DNA of 64,000 bases, taken from positions 62,001-126,000 of the forward strand of contig NC_018216.1 in the NCBI RefSeq assembly GCF_000219625.1, given 5' to 3'. Shown piece after piece: positions 1 to 9,458 of the stretch; position 1 is the stretch's first letter, and each line of letters begins with the position of its first letter. A model generated the notes under the pieces. It saw only the letters and a list, made by a program, of their open reading frames with translations. It was not told the DNA's origin and did not search any database. A program made the position numbers and the translations under genes. Origin of the DNA: Zymoseptoria tritici IPO323 (lineage: Eukaryota; Ascomycota; Dothideomycetes; Mycosphaerellales; Mycosphaerellaceae).

Positions 1-638
1 AGCGAATTCAAGATCACTTGTGTGAGGTAGTTGGCTGCGGCCCAGGTGGGTTGGTCGTCGAAGCCCCAAAGAGGGAGAACCGGCGTGCTGCTATCCTGTT
101 GATACAGGATGACCTCTGCCCGAATAGAGTCCAGAGCAATGCCGTGCTTATCAAGACCAGAGAACGCAGCGCCAAGCAAGAACGCATCCATTTTCGACTC
201 CTGGAATTTTTGCAACTCCTCGTCTTGCTTGTCCATTTCTTCCATATCCGCTTCCATCTTCTTCAGTTCCTCCGGACCCAGGGGTTGAATAACGTGCTGC
301 AGCGTGCCGTCGCTCGCGTAAGGGGTGTCCGGCCCGAATGAGGAGATCTGTTTGTCGTCGATCTCGTCGGAAAGCGTATTGATGTCGTAGACTTGCGCCG
401 CGAGCGTTAGGTCTCGGAGCAACAGTGACAGACCGCCGCATTTCATTGCTTTTGCGAAGCGACGAAGGCCAGTCTCGTTCATCTCGACGGTCTTTGCTCG
501 AAACCTGGCTTTGAAATCGGTGTCGGTAGCTACGAATGCCAGAGCCCGGTTCACGAGGCGCAGCGAGCATGTGTCGTGGAGCGGAAGGAGTTGGAGGATT
601 TCATCGAAGATCTCCTGTGGCAGCTCTTGGAGAGACAT
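1..638 (-). CDS. F-box protein, paralog 1 (3' part cut by window edge)
   Basis: An open frame runs from an ATG at 638 to the left edge without a stop, giving about 212 residues. The N-terminus is a typical F-box: LPQEIFDEILQLLPL followed by CSLRLVNR. F-box proteins bind Skp1 and present substrates to SCF ubiquitin ligases; no substrate can be inferred. Downstream residues align by eye with the intact paralog at 11975-13453 (shared blocks FKARF, VEMNETGLRRFA, LSDEIDD, DEELQ, LGAAFSGL). A glutamate/lysine-rich stretch around residues 115-145 is probably helical. The ATG is chosen because the F-box begins within six residues of it and the paralogs start the same way. Family membership is secure, function is not known. 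Confidence 0.85.
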   Translation of the reverse strand, partial: MSLQELPQEIFDEILQLLPLHDTCSLRLVNRALAFVATDTDFKARFRAKTVEMNETGLRRFAKAMKCGGLSLLLRDLTLAAQVYDINTLSDEIDDKQISSFGPDTPYASDGTLQHVIQPLGPEELKKMEADMEEMDKQDEELQKFQESKMDAFLLGAAFSGLDKHGIALDSIRAEVILYQQDSSTPVLPLWGFDDQPTWAAANYLTQVILNS

Positions 639-1231
639 GGCGGATGTCGTGAGCGGGAATGCGCCGGCGAGGTGTGTGGCTATTGAGTTGTGGTATCGAA
701 GGGGGAGGACGAGTAGGAAGGGCAGGATCGAAGTGAAGTGGTGGTGGAAGATAAGAGAAGAAGCGAGTCTCTGATCGTTGGAGGAAGAAGAAGCTTAAGT
801 AGTGTTGTTCTCACTGACTTTTCGTTCCATGAAATTCACCTCGTCCTGGAGCATGTGATCAAAGGCGAAGCGTATGTCAGGCAAGTGGGGACAAGGAGTG
901 AATGAAGTCAATTCACCCAATCCAGGCCCCTCAGTGGCAGCTGATCCGAGCATGACCACAATCAAGCATGCGCACTGATGCACTGGACTGCACGTGAAAA
1001 GAGCTCCGCTGCGAGACATGGAGAAGCCCGGCATACCGAGAGTCCAGGGATTTTCGCCTTCGTCGGATTGGATGTAGTTTCATCTCAACGAACCTGCCAC
1101 CTTTTTGCGGGCCTCGAATAACTCTCACATAAAGCGAGGCCGCAAGGCCCGACGGTTCAAATCGAGTGCGCATATCCTATTTTCGGCGCACCACTCTCCA
1201 AGTTGCGCTCTTTGCACGGGCTCTGCTGAAT
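639..1231. other. Intergenic, between F-box paralogs 1 and 2
   Basis: About 590 bases between two genes on the same strand. It must contain the promoter of paralog 1 and the 3' end of paralog 2. The short reading frames here look like chance frames, and no RNA gene was recognised. Confidence 0.6.
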
Positions 1232-2547
1232 CTAAAAAGTAGTAGCATCGCGCCGCCACCGCGCTTCCCTGCCTTCCTTCGTACATGTAGCCCAGGATGC
1301 TGCAAAGTGCACAAACGACGGCTCGAAGATGGTGTCGAGGTGCATGGACGTGATTTGCGTCTCTTCATACAGTAGTCCAGGATTGGCTGCAGCTTACCAT
1401 GCAGGATACTGAAGATACACAGCGAAAGATGCTGTAGGGATCGATGGCGACGTAGAAGGCCGAGCATTTGGTCCGGGGAGGTGTGGAAGCCTTGCAGTTT
1501 GAGGCTGGTCAGGTTTGACATTTTGACCTGATCCACTGCGTGCAGAATGCCAGCATCTTGCGCATGGCTGATCGCATTCGTCGTCAATCCCAGTGACACG
1601 CGCGATAACTCGAGTGAAGTCAGACTCTCACAACATTCCAGTAGGCGCACTAGACCGGTGAAGTTCTTTGCGTCTTTGCTTTCGGCCAGGAGCTCCTCGT
1701 ATGGCCGTGTTGGCAATCGGTGATCCAAAAGCCAGCCGTGGCCAAGCACGCCTTCTGCGCCCACGTATCGATTTATGAGCTTGTTCGAGAGGCTCAGCGA
1801 GAGGCTGCTCAGAGTTTGCCATGCTGTGCTTGAACGGCTGAAGTCAACATCTTTCAACCAGTCCACCGGTACGCAACAATCCTGCATTGCCTCGGTATTG
1901 AATAGATGGAGAGCCCGGATTGGAACTTCATGGCTGCCGAGTACACGGAATATGAGTCGAGAGAGATACGCTGCTGTCGGGAAGGTAGGCTTGCAAGCTT
2001 GGTCTAGCGGATGGCGAGCTCTGCTCACATCGCCTTTGTGCACTTTCACCTCCGTCGTTACAGAGTGCAGAGTAACTTCATGCCTTGCTAGGCTACCAAA
2101 GGCTTCCCCAAGGAGCGCAAAATCCAGGCCTCGGTCTCGCATTTCCAGCTGTGCGGCTTGATCATCCTCGAGCCCTTTAATTTCTGCCAACATGCAATCG
2201 AGTTGCGCATCTTGCACGTCTTCAACATTGACAGCGTTCAGCCCAGCAATCTCCATGGCCTTATCATCAGCATCGCATTGCAAGTACTCAGGATCGTACA
2301 GCGGCGCAACGAGCGTGACATGACGGAGCAAGCAAGGCAGACCTCCAGCAGCTACCGTTTCTGCGAATTTGCGGAGCTCCGGCTCTGTGACCTTGATTCG
2401 CTTCTCGTAGAAGTGCGTCTTGAAGTGGGAATGAGTGCCCCCGGCCTCCATATTCCGGCTCGAGAGGCGGAAGGAACATATGTCGGGCAAGGGAAGAAGT
2501 AAAGCGATTCGCTCGATCAGCTCCGGAGGCAGTTCTTCGAGACCCAT
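1232..2547 (-). pseudogene. F-box protein paralog 2, frameshifted
   Basis: The ATG at 2547 opens MGLEELPPELIERIALLLPL, an F-box, and the frame follows the paralog at 11975-13453 for about 390 codons (shared blocks LTLVAP, LDLALLGQAF-like, LSLSLS, ILHALNQ-like, LKLQGF). At about 1372 homology jumps by one base: the annotated frame turns into low-complexity basic residues and runs to 1177, while the next frame continues with MHLDTIF, matching IHLDSMF of the paralog, and stops at 1232. One missing C in the LDY codon context explains the jump. Even in the continuing frame the C-terminus is about 50 residues short. It is either a decaying copy or a sequencing error plus a shorter tail. An upstream extension of the frame enters the copia LTR and is not part of the gene. 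Confidence 0.75.
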
Positions 2548-2688
2548 GATGAGATCAACCGTCGCCTTCGCTATCGTGCCTTTATTCGATGTCACAGTGA
2601 AGAAGCTCGAGATCCAGCTTGAAATGCGGTTGCAGGAGGTAGAGGAAAATGTGAACTGGTTTGACCATTCGGTCGGGTTAGGTTGGCG

Positions 2689-2693
2689 ACGGG
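2689..2693. repeat. Target-site duplication ACGGG (left)
   Basis: ACGGG directly precedes the 5' LTR and is repeated at 9050-9054 directly after the 3' LTR. Five base pairs is the usual size for Ty1/copia integrase. Confidence 0.9.
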
Positions 2694-2864
2694 TGTTGTG
2701 GATTATCAGACTGACTATTAGTGAAGTGCACGTGACTAGTGCTAAGGCATTCCTACACACAGATAGCTAAAGTAAGAATCTTACACTTAAGATTCTCTCT
2801 AGACGATAATATATACCTGCTAATTAGAGGTCTTCTTCTACTTAGCTTAAGTCTAATTACAACA
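2694..2864 (+). repeat. copia 5' LTR (171 bp)
   Basis: Begins TGTTGTGG and ends TTACAACA. It aligns without gaps to 8879-9049 with 15 differences, all transitions. The left part keeps the unmutated state, while the part next to the element interior carries T where the 3' LTR has C. Confidence 0.92.
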
Positions 2865-2880
2865 GGTTATAAGCCCGGCG
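2865..2880 (+). promoter_or_regulatory. copia primer-binding site, half tRNA initiator-Met type
   Basis: GGTTATAAGCCCGGCG lies immediately after the 5' LTR. It is complementary to the anticodon arm of initiator methionine tRNA (the GGGCUCAUAACC segment) except for one G-to-A change that fits RIP. Drosophila copia and several fungal copia elements prime from a cleaved half of this tRNA. The match is from memory of the tRNA consensus and should be checked against the host tRNA. Confidence 0.65.
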
Positions 2881-2989
2881 TAACTACTATATACTTAAGG
2901 AAGAATTGTCTGTTCTAAGCGCAGCTACTAGAACTTTACTATACACTATTTAGATAGTTAACTAGCGAGCCGAGAAAGAGCTAGTTATA

Positions 2990-4075
2990 ATAACAGCCGT
3001 AATGTAGGCTAATAAGTTTAAGACTGCGAAGGAGAATAAAGTCCTAAGAAAGGGAAGTAACTTCTTAGACTAGTTAAGGATGCTTAAAGCAGCCCTTATA
3101 GACAAGGAGGTGTTAGGCTATATCTTTTATAATATTCCCTAGTGCCCTGCCTAACTAAAGCTAGGAATTAAAGTTAGATATCCCTCTCTACTAACTAAGG
3201 AGAGTACTACTTTATCCTCCTAGGCTCTAACTCCTTTCTAAAAAGAAGGAGGGGATACTCTAGTAACAGAACCTATTCTAACTAGTAGACTAAGACTAAC
3301 TCCTCTCTAAGTCTAGTATAAGTATAACCTAATTATATACGGGATTATTAGTAAAAAGATTAACTAATCTCTAAGGCCTAACTTTAGGGATATAGAGAAG
3401 ATAGCTAAGGAACTATATAATATTATTATAGCTATCTACAGGCCTGTTATAATTATAAATATTTATAATAGCCTAAGGATTCTTAGAATTAGTAATATTA
3501 AGATCTAAGGAATAAACACTTAGAAGTACTATAAGGACTTCTAGAAGTAGTATTATAAGTATATCTCTATAATAGAATAATACTTTAGGTCTAAGAACAT
3601 TCTAGTCTTAAAGCTTACCTTTAGTAATAAGCAGATTAGGCTATTCTTTATCTAAGGCCTCTACTATCTAGAATACCTAAGAAGCTAGAGACAATCCTAT
3701 TATATTAAGAATATAACTCTTAAAGAGCTAATTATCTTATTAATTAAGGAACCTCCTTTATAGATATAGAGGACAGTAGGAGGATTTAGGGGTACTATAG
3801 TAGATAATAATTAGTATACTAAGTATACCTATTATATCTATATAAATGCAGATTACTTTAAGAAGCACCCTAACAAGGCCCTAAAGTCCTAGGTATATAG
3901 AGGAAAAGGAGGATCTAATAAGGACAAGAAGAAGTCCTAAGATAAGAGCAAGAGATATAATAAAAAGGGAGGAAAGGGTGCTATAGCAATTAAGCCTATC
4001 TCCTCTTCTAATATAGGCTTAGGCTCTAATTTAGACAGCTTATTTGCAGGAGCAGCAATTACTACCGCTAGAATA
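2990..4075 (+). pseudogene. copia gag relic
   Basis: Between the primer site and the protease there is a degraded frame. Its first recognisable stretch, around 3040-3130, reads like the N-terminal copia gag region (NFLD, LRMLKAAL, DKEVLGYI), interrupted by RIP-type stops. A lysine- and glycine-rich segment near 3900-3980 precedes the protease, as expected for the end of gag. No intact zinc knuckle was located. Limits are approximate. Confidence 0.6.
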
Positions 4076-4084
4076 TAAAGGAGT

Positions 4085-7000
4085 AATACTATTATCTAGG
4101 ATTCTAGTATATTATACTATTTCTTTAATAATAAGTCCTAGTTCTTAGACCTTAAACCCCTAGAAACCCTAATTAGGTTCTTTTAAGCTATTAGACAAAG
4201 TATAGTTATATACTTAGGAAGTATAAGGATTATAATAAAGTATAAGGGGAATAAGTTAAACATTACCTTACAAGATGTGTTATACTCTCCTAACTCTAAT
4301 TACAACCTTATCTTAATAGAGACTCTCTAGCTAAAGTATAAGGTCTACCTAGATAGGCTATCTTTATATATTTTAAGGAATAATAAGAAGATAGGCAAGG
4401 TTTAGTCTACTTATAATATTCTAATCCTCTAGAATGTAATTATCTCTCTTCCTAAGGGGAGTACTAAAGTTACTTCTACAACTAATAGAAATATATCCTA
4501 TCTAGCCTTTACTATACCTAAGGCTAATATAATAAGATAGTACTAGAGACTAGGCTATATAGGGAACAAGATTCTTAGTATAATAAAGGCTTAAGTCTAA
4601 GGACTTAAGCAGATTAACATATCTATACTTAAGCACTATAAGCTATACAAGCTTGTAAGGTTATAGAAAGTAGTGTTAAGAACTCTAAGACTAACACCTT
4701 AATCCTTATTAGATAAGGTCTATATTAACATTATAGGACTAATCTTTCTACTAGACATCTTTAGATACAAGTACATCCTTATAATTACTAATGCAAAGTT
4801 AAGAAGGAGATAGGCTATCTTCTACAAGCTTAAATTACAAGCTATATAAATTATTAAGAAATAGACTACTAAGATATTTAACTAGTACAAAAAGATAGTT
4901 AAGATCTAGTTCTTAGATAGAGGAGGAGAGTTTAATAATAATAATCTAATTATATTTGCAGAGAATAAGGGACTAAGATAGGATTTCTTAGCTCCCTATA
5001 CTCCTAAGCAGAATAGAATTGTAGAATTATCTAATAAGGTTATTCTTAATAAGGCAAGAGCAATAATAATTAACTCTAGCCTACCTCTCCTTCTCTAGAG
5101 TTTTGTAGTTATATATATAATCTTCCTTACTAACAGGCTAATATACCTGTTAACTAACAAGATTCCTCTTTAGGAATTTAATTAAGATCTTAATGCTAAA
5201 ACTCTATATATTAATCTAACAAAGGTTAGGAGATTTAGATACAGAGTATATCTATATAATTAGGGGAGACCTAATTTATAGAAGTTCTATCCTAAAGTAG
5301 AGAAATACTAGAATCTAGGATTCTAGGAGAACACTTTAACTAACTATATAGTTTAGAAGTTTAAACTATCTGCCCTTACTAGGTTTTAGTATAAGATTAT
5401 AACCTCTCCTTATATAATACATAATAAGGATAAGGTATATAGTATAATACCTACTACCCTAGACTTCTAGGGGGAGAGTTTCCTGTAACTAATGCAACCT
5501 ATTACTATAGAATAGGAAGTCTATACTATCTATACTAAGGATTAAGATTAGGGCTAGGATGCCTAAGGGCAAGATGCCTAACCTCTTACTACTTCTTATC
5601 TTTAAGAAGTAGAGAATATATTTAATACTATATAGAGAGAGAGAAACTAAGCCTCCCTTTTAACATCTTAGGGGGAGCAAATATTAGGTTAGGACATACA
5701 GTCCTAAAATAACTAATATAAGCAGTCTAAACCTAATTAGCTAGAGGCTACTAAGTATAAAGAAGCCTCCTAGCTAGCTTAGGGGGAGTATGTTTTTAAG
5801 GAAACAGGAAGTCCTAAGGGATTCTAAGGAAGTCCTAAGGGATTCTAGGAGCAGGCTAATGCCTTATTAATATAGCTATAATATTAAGCATTAGCAGAGA
5901 ATTGCCCTAAAAGGGAAGACCTCTAAGATTATACTATAACTTCCTTCTTAGACATTTATATTATAGGAAAGAGGAAAGTAGGGAGAAGCCCTAAGAGACC
6001 TAAGAAATTAGGTAATAAAGCAAGTCCTAAAAGCTTAGGCACATTTAGACTCTTAAGAAGTAGAAGATTAGTTATAAGAAAAGACTATAGCAAGATCTAG
6101 AAGATAGGACTTAAAGTAACAAATCCTAATCTATCTAATTCTAAGACAGTTAAGGAAGCTCTCTTTAGATCTAACTATAAGGAATAGGAGAAAGCTATTA
6201 TTAAGGAAGCTAAGTTACTTAAGTCTACAGGATGCCTTAAATAGAAACTTATTAGCACCCTCCCTAAGGAGAGAGTCCCTCTTATAGGGAAATAGGTCTT
6301 TAAGATTAAGGTACTCCTAGATAGAACTATAAAGAAGTATAAGGCTAAATAGACAGCTAGGGGATTTATACAAAGGAAGGGACTTAACTATATTAATACC
6401 TTTGCTCCTACCCTAAGAGCTATAATAGGGAGAATACTTCTATTCCTCTTAGTTAACTTTAGCTAGAAGAGGAGATAAGTTAATATTAAGACTACATTCC
6501 TAAATCTAAACCTAGATAAGCAGATCTTTATTAAGCTACTAGAGGGAGCTTATCTCTTTAAGAAAGATGCTTATAAGTATATTATATATATTAAGAAAGG
6601 ACTATATAGGCTTAAGTAGGTAGCTACTCTCTAGCACTACGATACTATAGATACTTTCTAAAAGCTTAGTCTAATAAGAACTATTAGTAATACTTGCCTC
6701 TTTTAAGGGAAAGGCATCCTTATTCTCCTTTATATAGATAACTTCTAGATCTTTAGATAGTTAGACTATAAGATTAATAAGCTAATTAAGGGATTAGAGC
6801 AGAAGTATATAATTAAGGTTATTAATACTAATGTCTTTCTTAGACTTTACCTAAAGGAAGGGAAAGATAGCTCTATGTCTGTCTCTTAGGAATACTATTC
6901 TAAAGACAAACTTTAAGGATATAGTCTTAGTAATGCAAAGAGTGTTAAGTACCCCCTTAATACCCTCCTTAAACCCCTCTAGGATAAGGGAATAAAGGAG

Positions 7001-7660
7001 GACTATAATCTCTTTAACAAGATTATTAAGGAACTGCAATATCTGTTAAACTATACTAGACTAGATATTAGTTTTGCTATTAACTACTATGTAAGGTTCC
7101 TTTAGAACCTAGGACCTTTGCATATTTAGGTAGCTAAACATATCTAAAGATATGTTATAGGCATAATTAATAAGTGCTTTATATATAGGAAAACTAAGGA
7201 GCAAATTTAGATTAAAGCATTCTTAGACTCTAACTTTGCTAGTAATCCTAGTATATCTAGGTCTACCTTAGGAATGCTCTTTAAAATTGTAGGAGGCCTA
7301 GTTGTCTAGAGATCTTAATTACAGAAAGAAGTAGTGCTATCTAGCACTAAGGCAGAGTACCTCTCTCTTACTAAGGCAATAAGAGAAGTAAATTAGGTAA
7401 GGAATCTTATTAATAAGCTCTAGCCCTTTACCTAGGCTAAAAGCATTTCTACTATCCTTATTAAAGTAGACAATTAATTAGCTATTAGCCTTATAGAAAA
7501 CTATGCTAACTCTAAAAGATTAAGACATGTCTCTCTTAGGAACTATTACTATAGAGAATAATATAATAAGGGGAGTATTAAGGTAGAGTTTATAAGGACA
7601 GACATGCAGCTTATAGACTGTCTAACAAAACTAAAATCCTTAAATATTATCCTCTAATAT
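4085..7660 (+). pseudogene. copia pol relic (PR, INT, RT, RNase H)
   Basis: The reading frame can be followed by motif. The protease DSG triad region is at about 4100 (reads DSS). The pre-integrase GAG region is near 4535-4680. The integrase core spans about 4720-5280, with FLDRGGEF and PYTPKQNR. RT spans about 6330-6830: the KTTFLN block is present, and the catalytic YVDD box reads YIDN. The RNase H/C-terminal block at about 7215-7650 has DSNFASNP, SRSTLGML, LSSTKAEYLSL and a final DCLTKL. Stops are only TAG and TAA. Loss of acidic residues by D to N changes (G to A) fits RIP. No enzyme activity is possible. Confidence 0.85.
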
Positions 7661-8878
7661 ATAGATCTATAAATCTAGCAAAAAGATACTTATATGTCTA
7701 TATTAGGCAGCTAACATAGATATATAAGAGAGGCTAATATAGGAATTAAACCTATAACCTTTTAATTTGTAGTTAGAAATTATACTACTAGACTAACTAG
7801 CCCTTAATAAGAAGAGGGAAATTGCTTTTAAATTTATGCCTTAATACCTGCATTCCTACCTAAGAAGGATTCCCTCCCTAGAATTATACTATTTTATTTG
7901 TTATAAAACTAAGAAGTATAATACTTAGAATACTTATTTTATTCTTATCTATATAAAGGAAAGGAGGCAACTATATACCTCTATAAAAGTATCTAAGAAA
8001 CTATAAGAAAAACACCTAGCTAAAGGAAAACTTTTCTATAAAAACCTAAAAGTATTAGAGTATATCCTAGAACCTGTAGCCTGCCCCCTTAAAACTACTA
8101 CTAAAAGACTAAGCTAATTCCCCTAGAATCTTAACTTAAAGCCTAGGAGAATATTAGTTTCTATTAGGGAAGAAGGGATTTTAAAGAGAACATATATAAG
8201 ATGCTATACTACTAACTACTACTTTATCTCTGCCTTATTAGAGCTTAACATTTAGCTAAGAGGAGTCTAGTTATAATATAATACAAATCCTTAAGGATTA
8301 GGAGTTATTAGACTAGGGTAGTTTTCTACTAGGAAGGCCTACTTCCTTAAGTTATATAGCTCCTCTATTACTATATTAATAAGGTCTATAGTAAGGAGAT
8401 CCTTATTAAGCTTAGCTATAAACCTATTAAAGTAAGCTATAAAAGAGAAGGGACCCTAAGCCCTAACATTTACTCTATTATAGTATTTATTTATCTCTCC
8501 TCTAATAAATTAATATATAGTCTAATATGCTATAGAACTATCTTTATAGATCTATAGGAGATCTCTACTACTAACAGCTCTTGCTTTATTAATAATTTAC
8601 TAGAAGGTTTTCCTAGGGATAGAGAAAGCTGCTCTTCTTCTAAAAGCTATAGCTAGTAATATAGATTATATTATTAATAGCTGTAAGGGATAGATAATAG
8701 ATTAGCTAATAAATTAGCTAAATAGATAAGAGGTATAGATTATAAAGTAGAGGAATAAAAAAGCTAGAAGAAGATGCTTTTTAACAAGCTAAAGCCGAGC
8801 ATTAGCTACGTAGTAGGTAAATACCTACTATATTTAGGTAACAGACAGCTCGTAATAATGCAGCTGCTAATAGGGGAG
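7661..8878. other. copia 3' region between pol and 3' LTR, possible antisense relic
   Basis: About 1.2 kb follow the RNase H end. No copia domain is recognised on the plus strand. On the minus strand one frame from about 8710 down to about 8040 has clearly fewer stops than its two neighbours, and those stops are RIP-type TAG or TAA; stretches such as RRRAAFSIPRKTF and YFNRFIAKLNKDLLTIDLI look protein-like. A purine run, AGGGGAG, ends at 8878 directly before the 3' LTR and is the likely polypurine tract. Whether the antisense frame was ever coding is unproven. Confidence 0.4.
8872..8878 (+). promoter_or_regulatory. copia polypurine tract
   Basis: AGGGGAG immediately precedes the 3' LTR, the position where plus-strand DNA synthesis is primed in LTR retrotransposons. 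Confidence 0.6.
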
Positions 8879-9049
8879 TATTGTAGATTATTAGACTAAC
8901 TATTAGTAAAGTGCACATAACTAGTACTAAGGCATTCCTACACACAGATAGCTAAAGTAAGAATCTTATACTTAAGATTCTCTCTAGACGACAATATATA
9001 CCTGCTAATTAGAGGTCTTCTTCCACTCAGCTTGAGTCCAATTATAACA
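8879..9049 (+). repeat. copia 3' LTR (171 bp)
   Basis: Same length as the 5' LTR. It starts TATTGTAG (the terminal TG has become TA) and ends TTATAACA. Its inner, left-hand part is RIP-mutated and its outer part largely keeps the ancestral bases. Confidence 0.92.
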
Positions 9050-9054
9050 ACGGG
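9050..9054. repeat. Target-site duplication ACGGG (right)
   Basis: Copy of the ACGGG at 2689-2693. The sequence after it continues the pre-insertion promoter region of F-box paralog 2. Confidence 0.9.
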
Positions 9055-9458
9055 AAGTACAGCGGCTGACTAAGCTTCGCCGCCAGTGCAACTTCGGACG
9101 ACGACTCTCACTTCACATACACGTCCTGGCGCACAGCTTGCGGTACTGCACCGCACCGCAGCATCTACGATCGACCCGAACTGCCGCTTTACTTTCCCGC
9201 GCAATCGAGACGGTTCAAAAGAGTTGTGAATGCGAAGGAAAGGACGCAAGCGCGAGCAAAATGCTTGGAATTCGGGACACATGGCTTCAGGGACACCTCG
9301 CTTCATGAAGAAATGACTGCAATGGCAGCAACAGGAGGTCAGCGTATTCCATTTATTATGCCTTCTATACATTTTGCTTGGTGTAGTCGCATCTGAGCGG
9401 CGATGGAAGGAAAAATCCACGATCGCCCAGTTGACCTATTGCAAATGCTTTGCTTGCA
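9055..9458. other. Intergenic after the copia element
   Basis: About 400 bases with normal base composition. It contains the original upstream sequence of F-box paralog 2, now 6.4 kb away from it, and the 3' flank of the next minus-strand gene. No gene seen. Confidence 0.6.

Larger units (their letters stand above)
2694..9049 (+). mobile_element. Ty1/copia LTR retrotransposon, complete but RIP-inactivated
   Basis: A 6356-bp element bounded by 171-bp LTRs and a 5-bp target duplication. All recognisable coding reads on the plus strand in copia order: gag, protease, integrase, reverse transcriptase, RNase H. The interior is extremely AT-rich and the frames are broken by TAG and TAA where CAG, CAA, CGA or TGG codons would be expected, the pattern left by RIP. 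It inserted 146 bp upstream of the F-box paralog 2 start codon, so it separates that gene from its distal promoter. No frame is intact, so it cannot be autonomous. Terminal structure and the target duplication make the boundaries exact. Confidence 0.93.

Noticed and set aside
1140..1180. tRNA-like T-loop sequence GGTTCAAATC
   Set aside because: No matching acceptor stem, D-arm or anticodon arm could be folded around it.
7019..7039. Small minus-strand frame inside the copia element (6851-7039)
   Set aside because: Lies opposite the RT/RNase H relic in AT-rich RIP DNA; no independent support.
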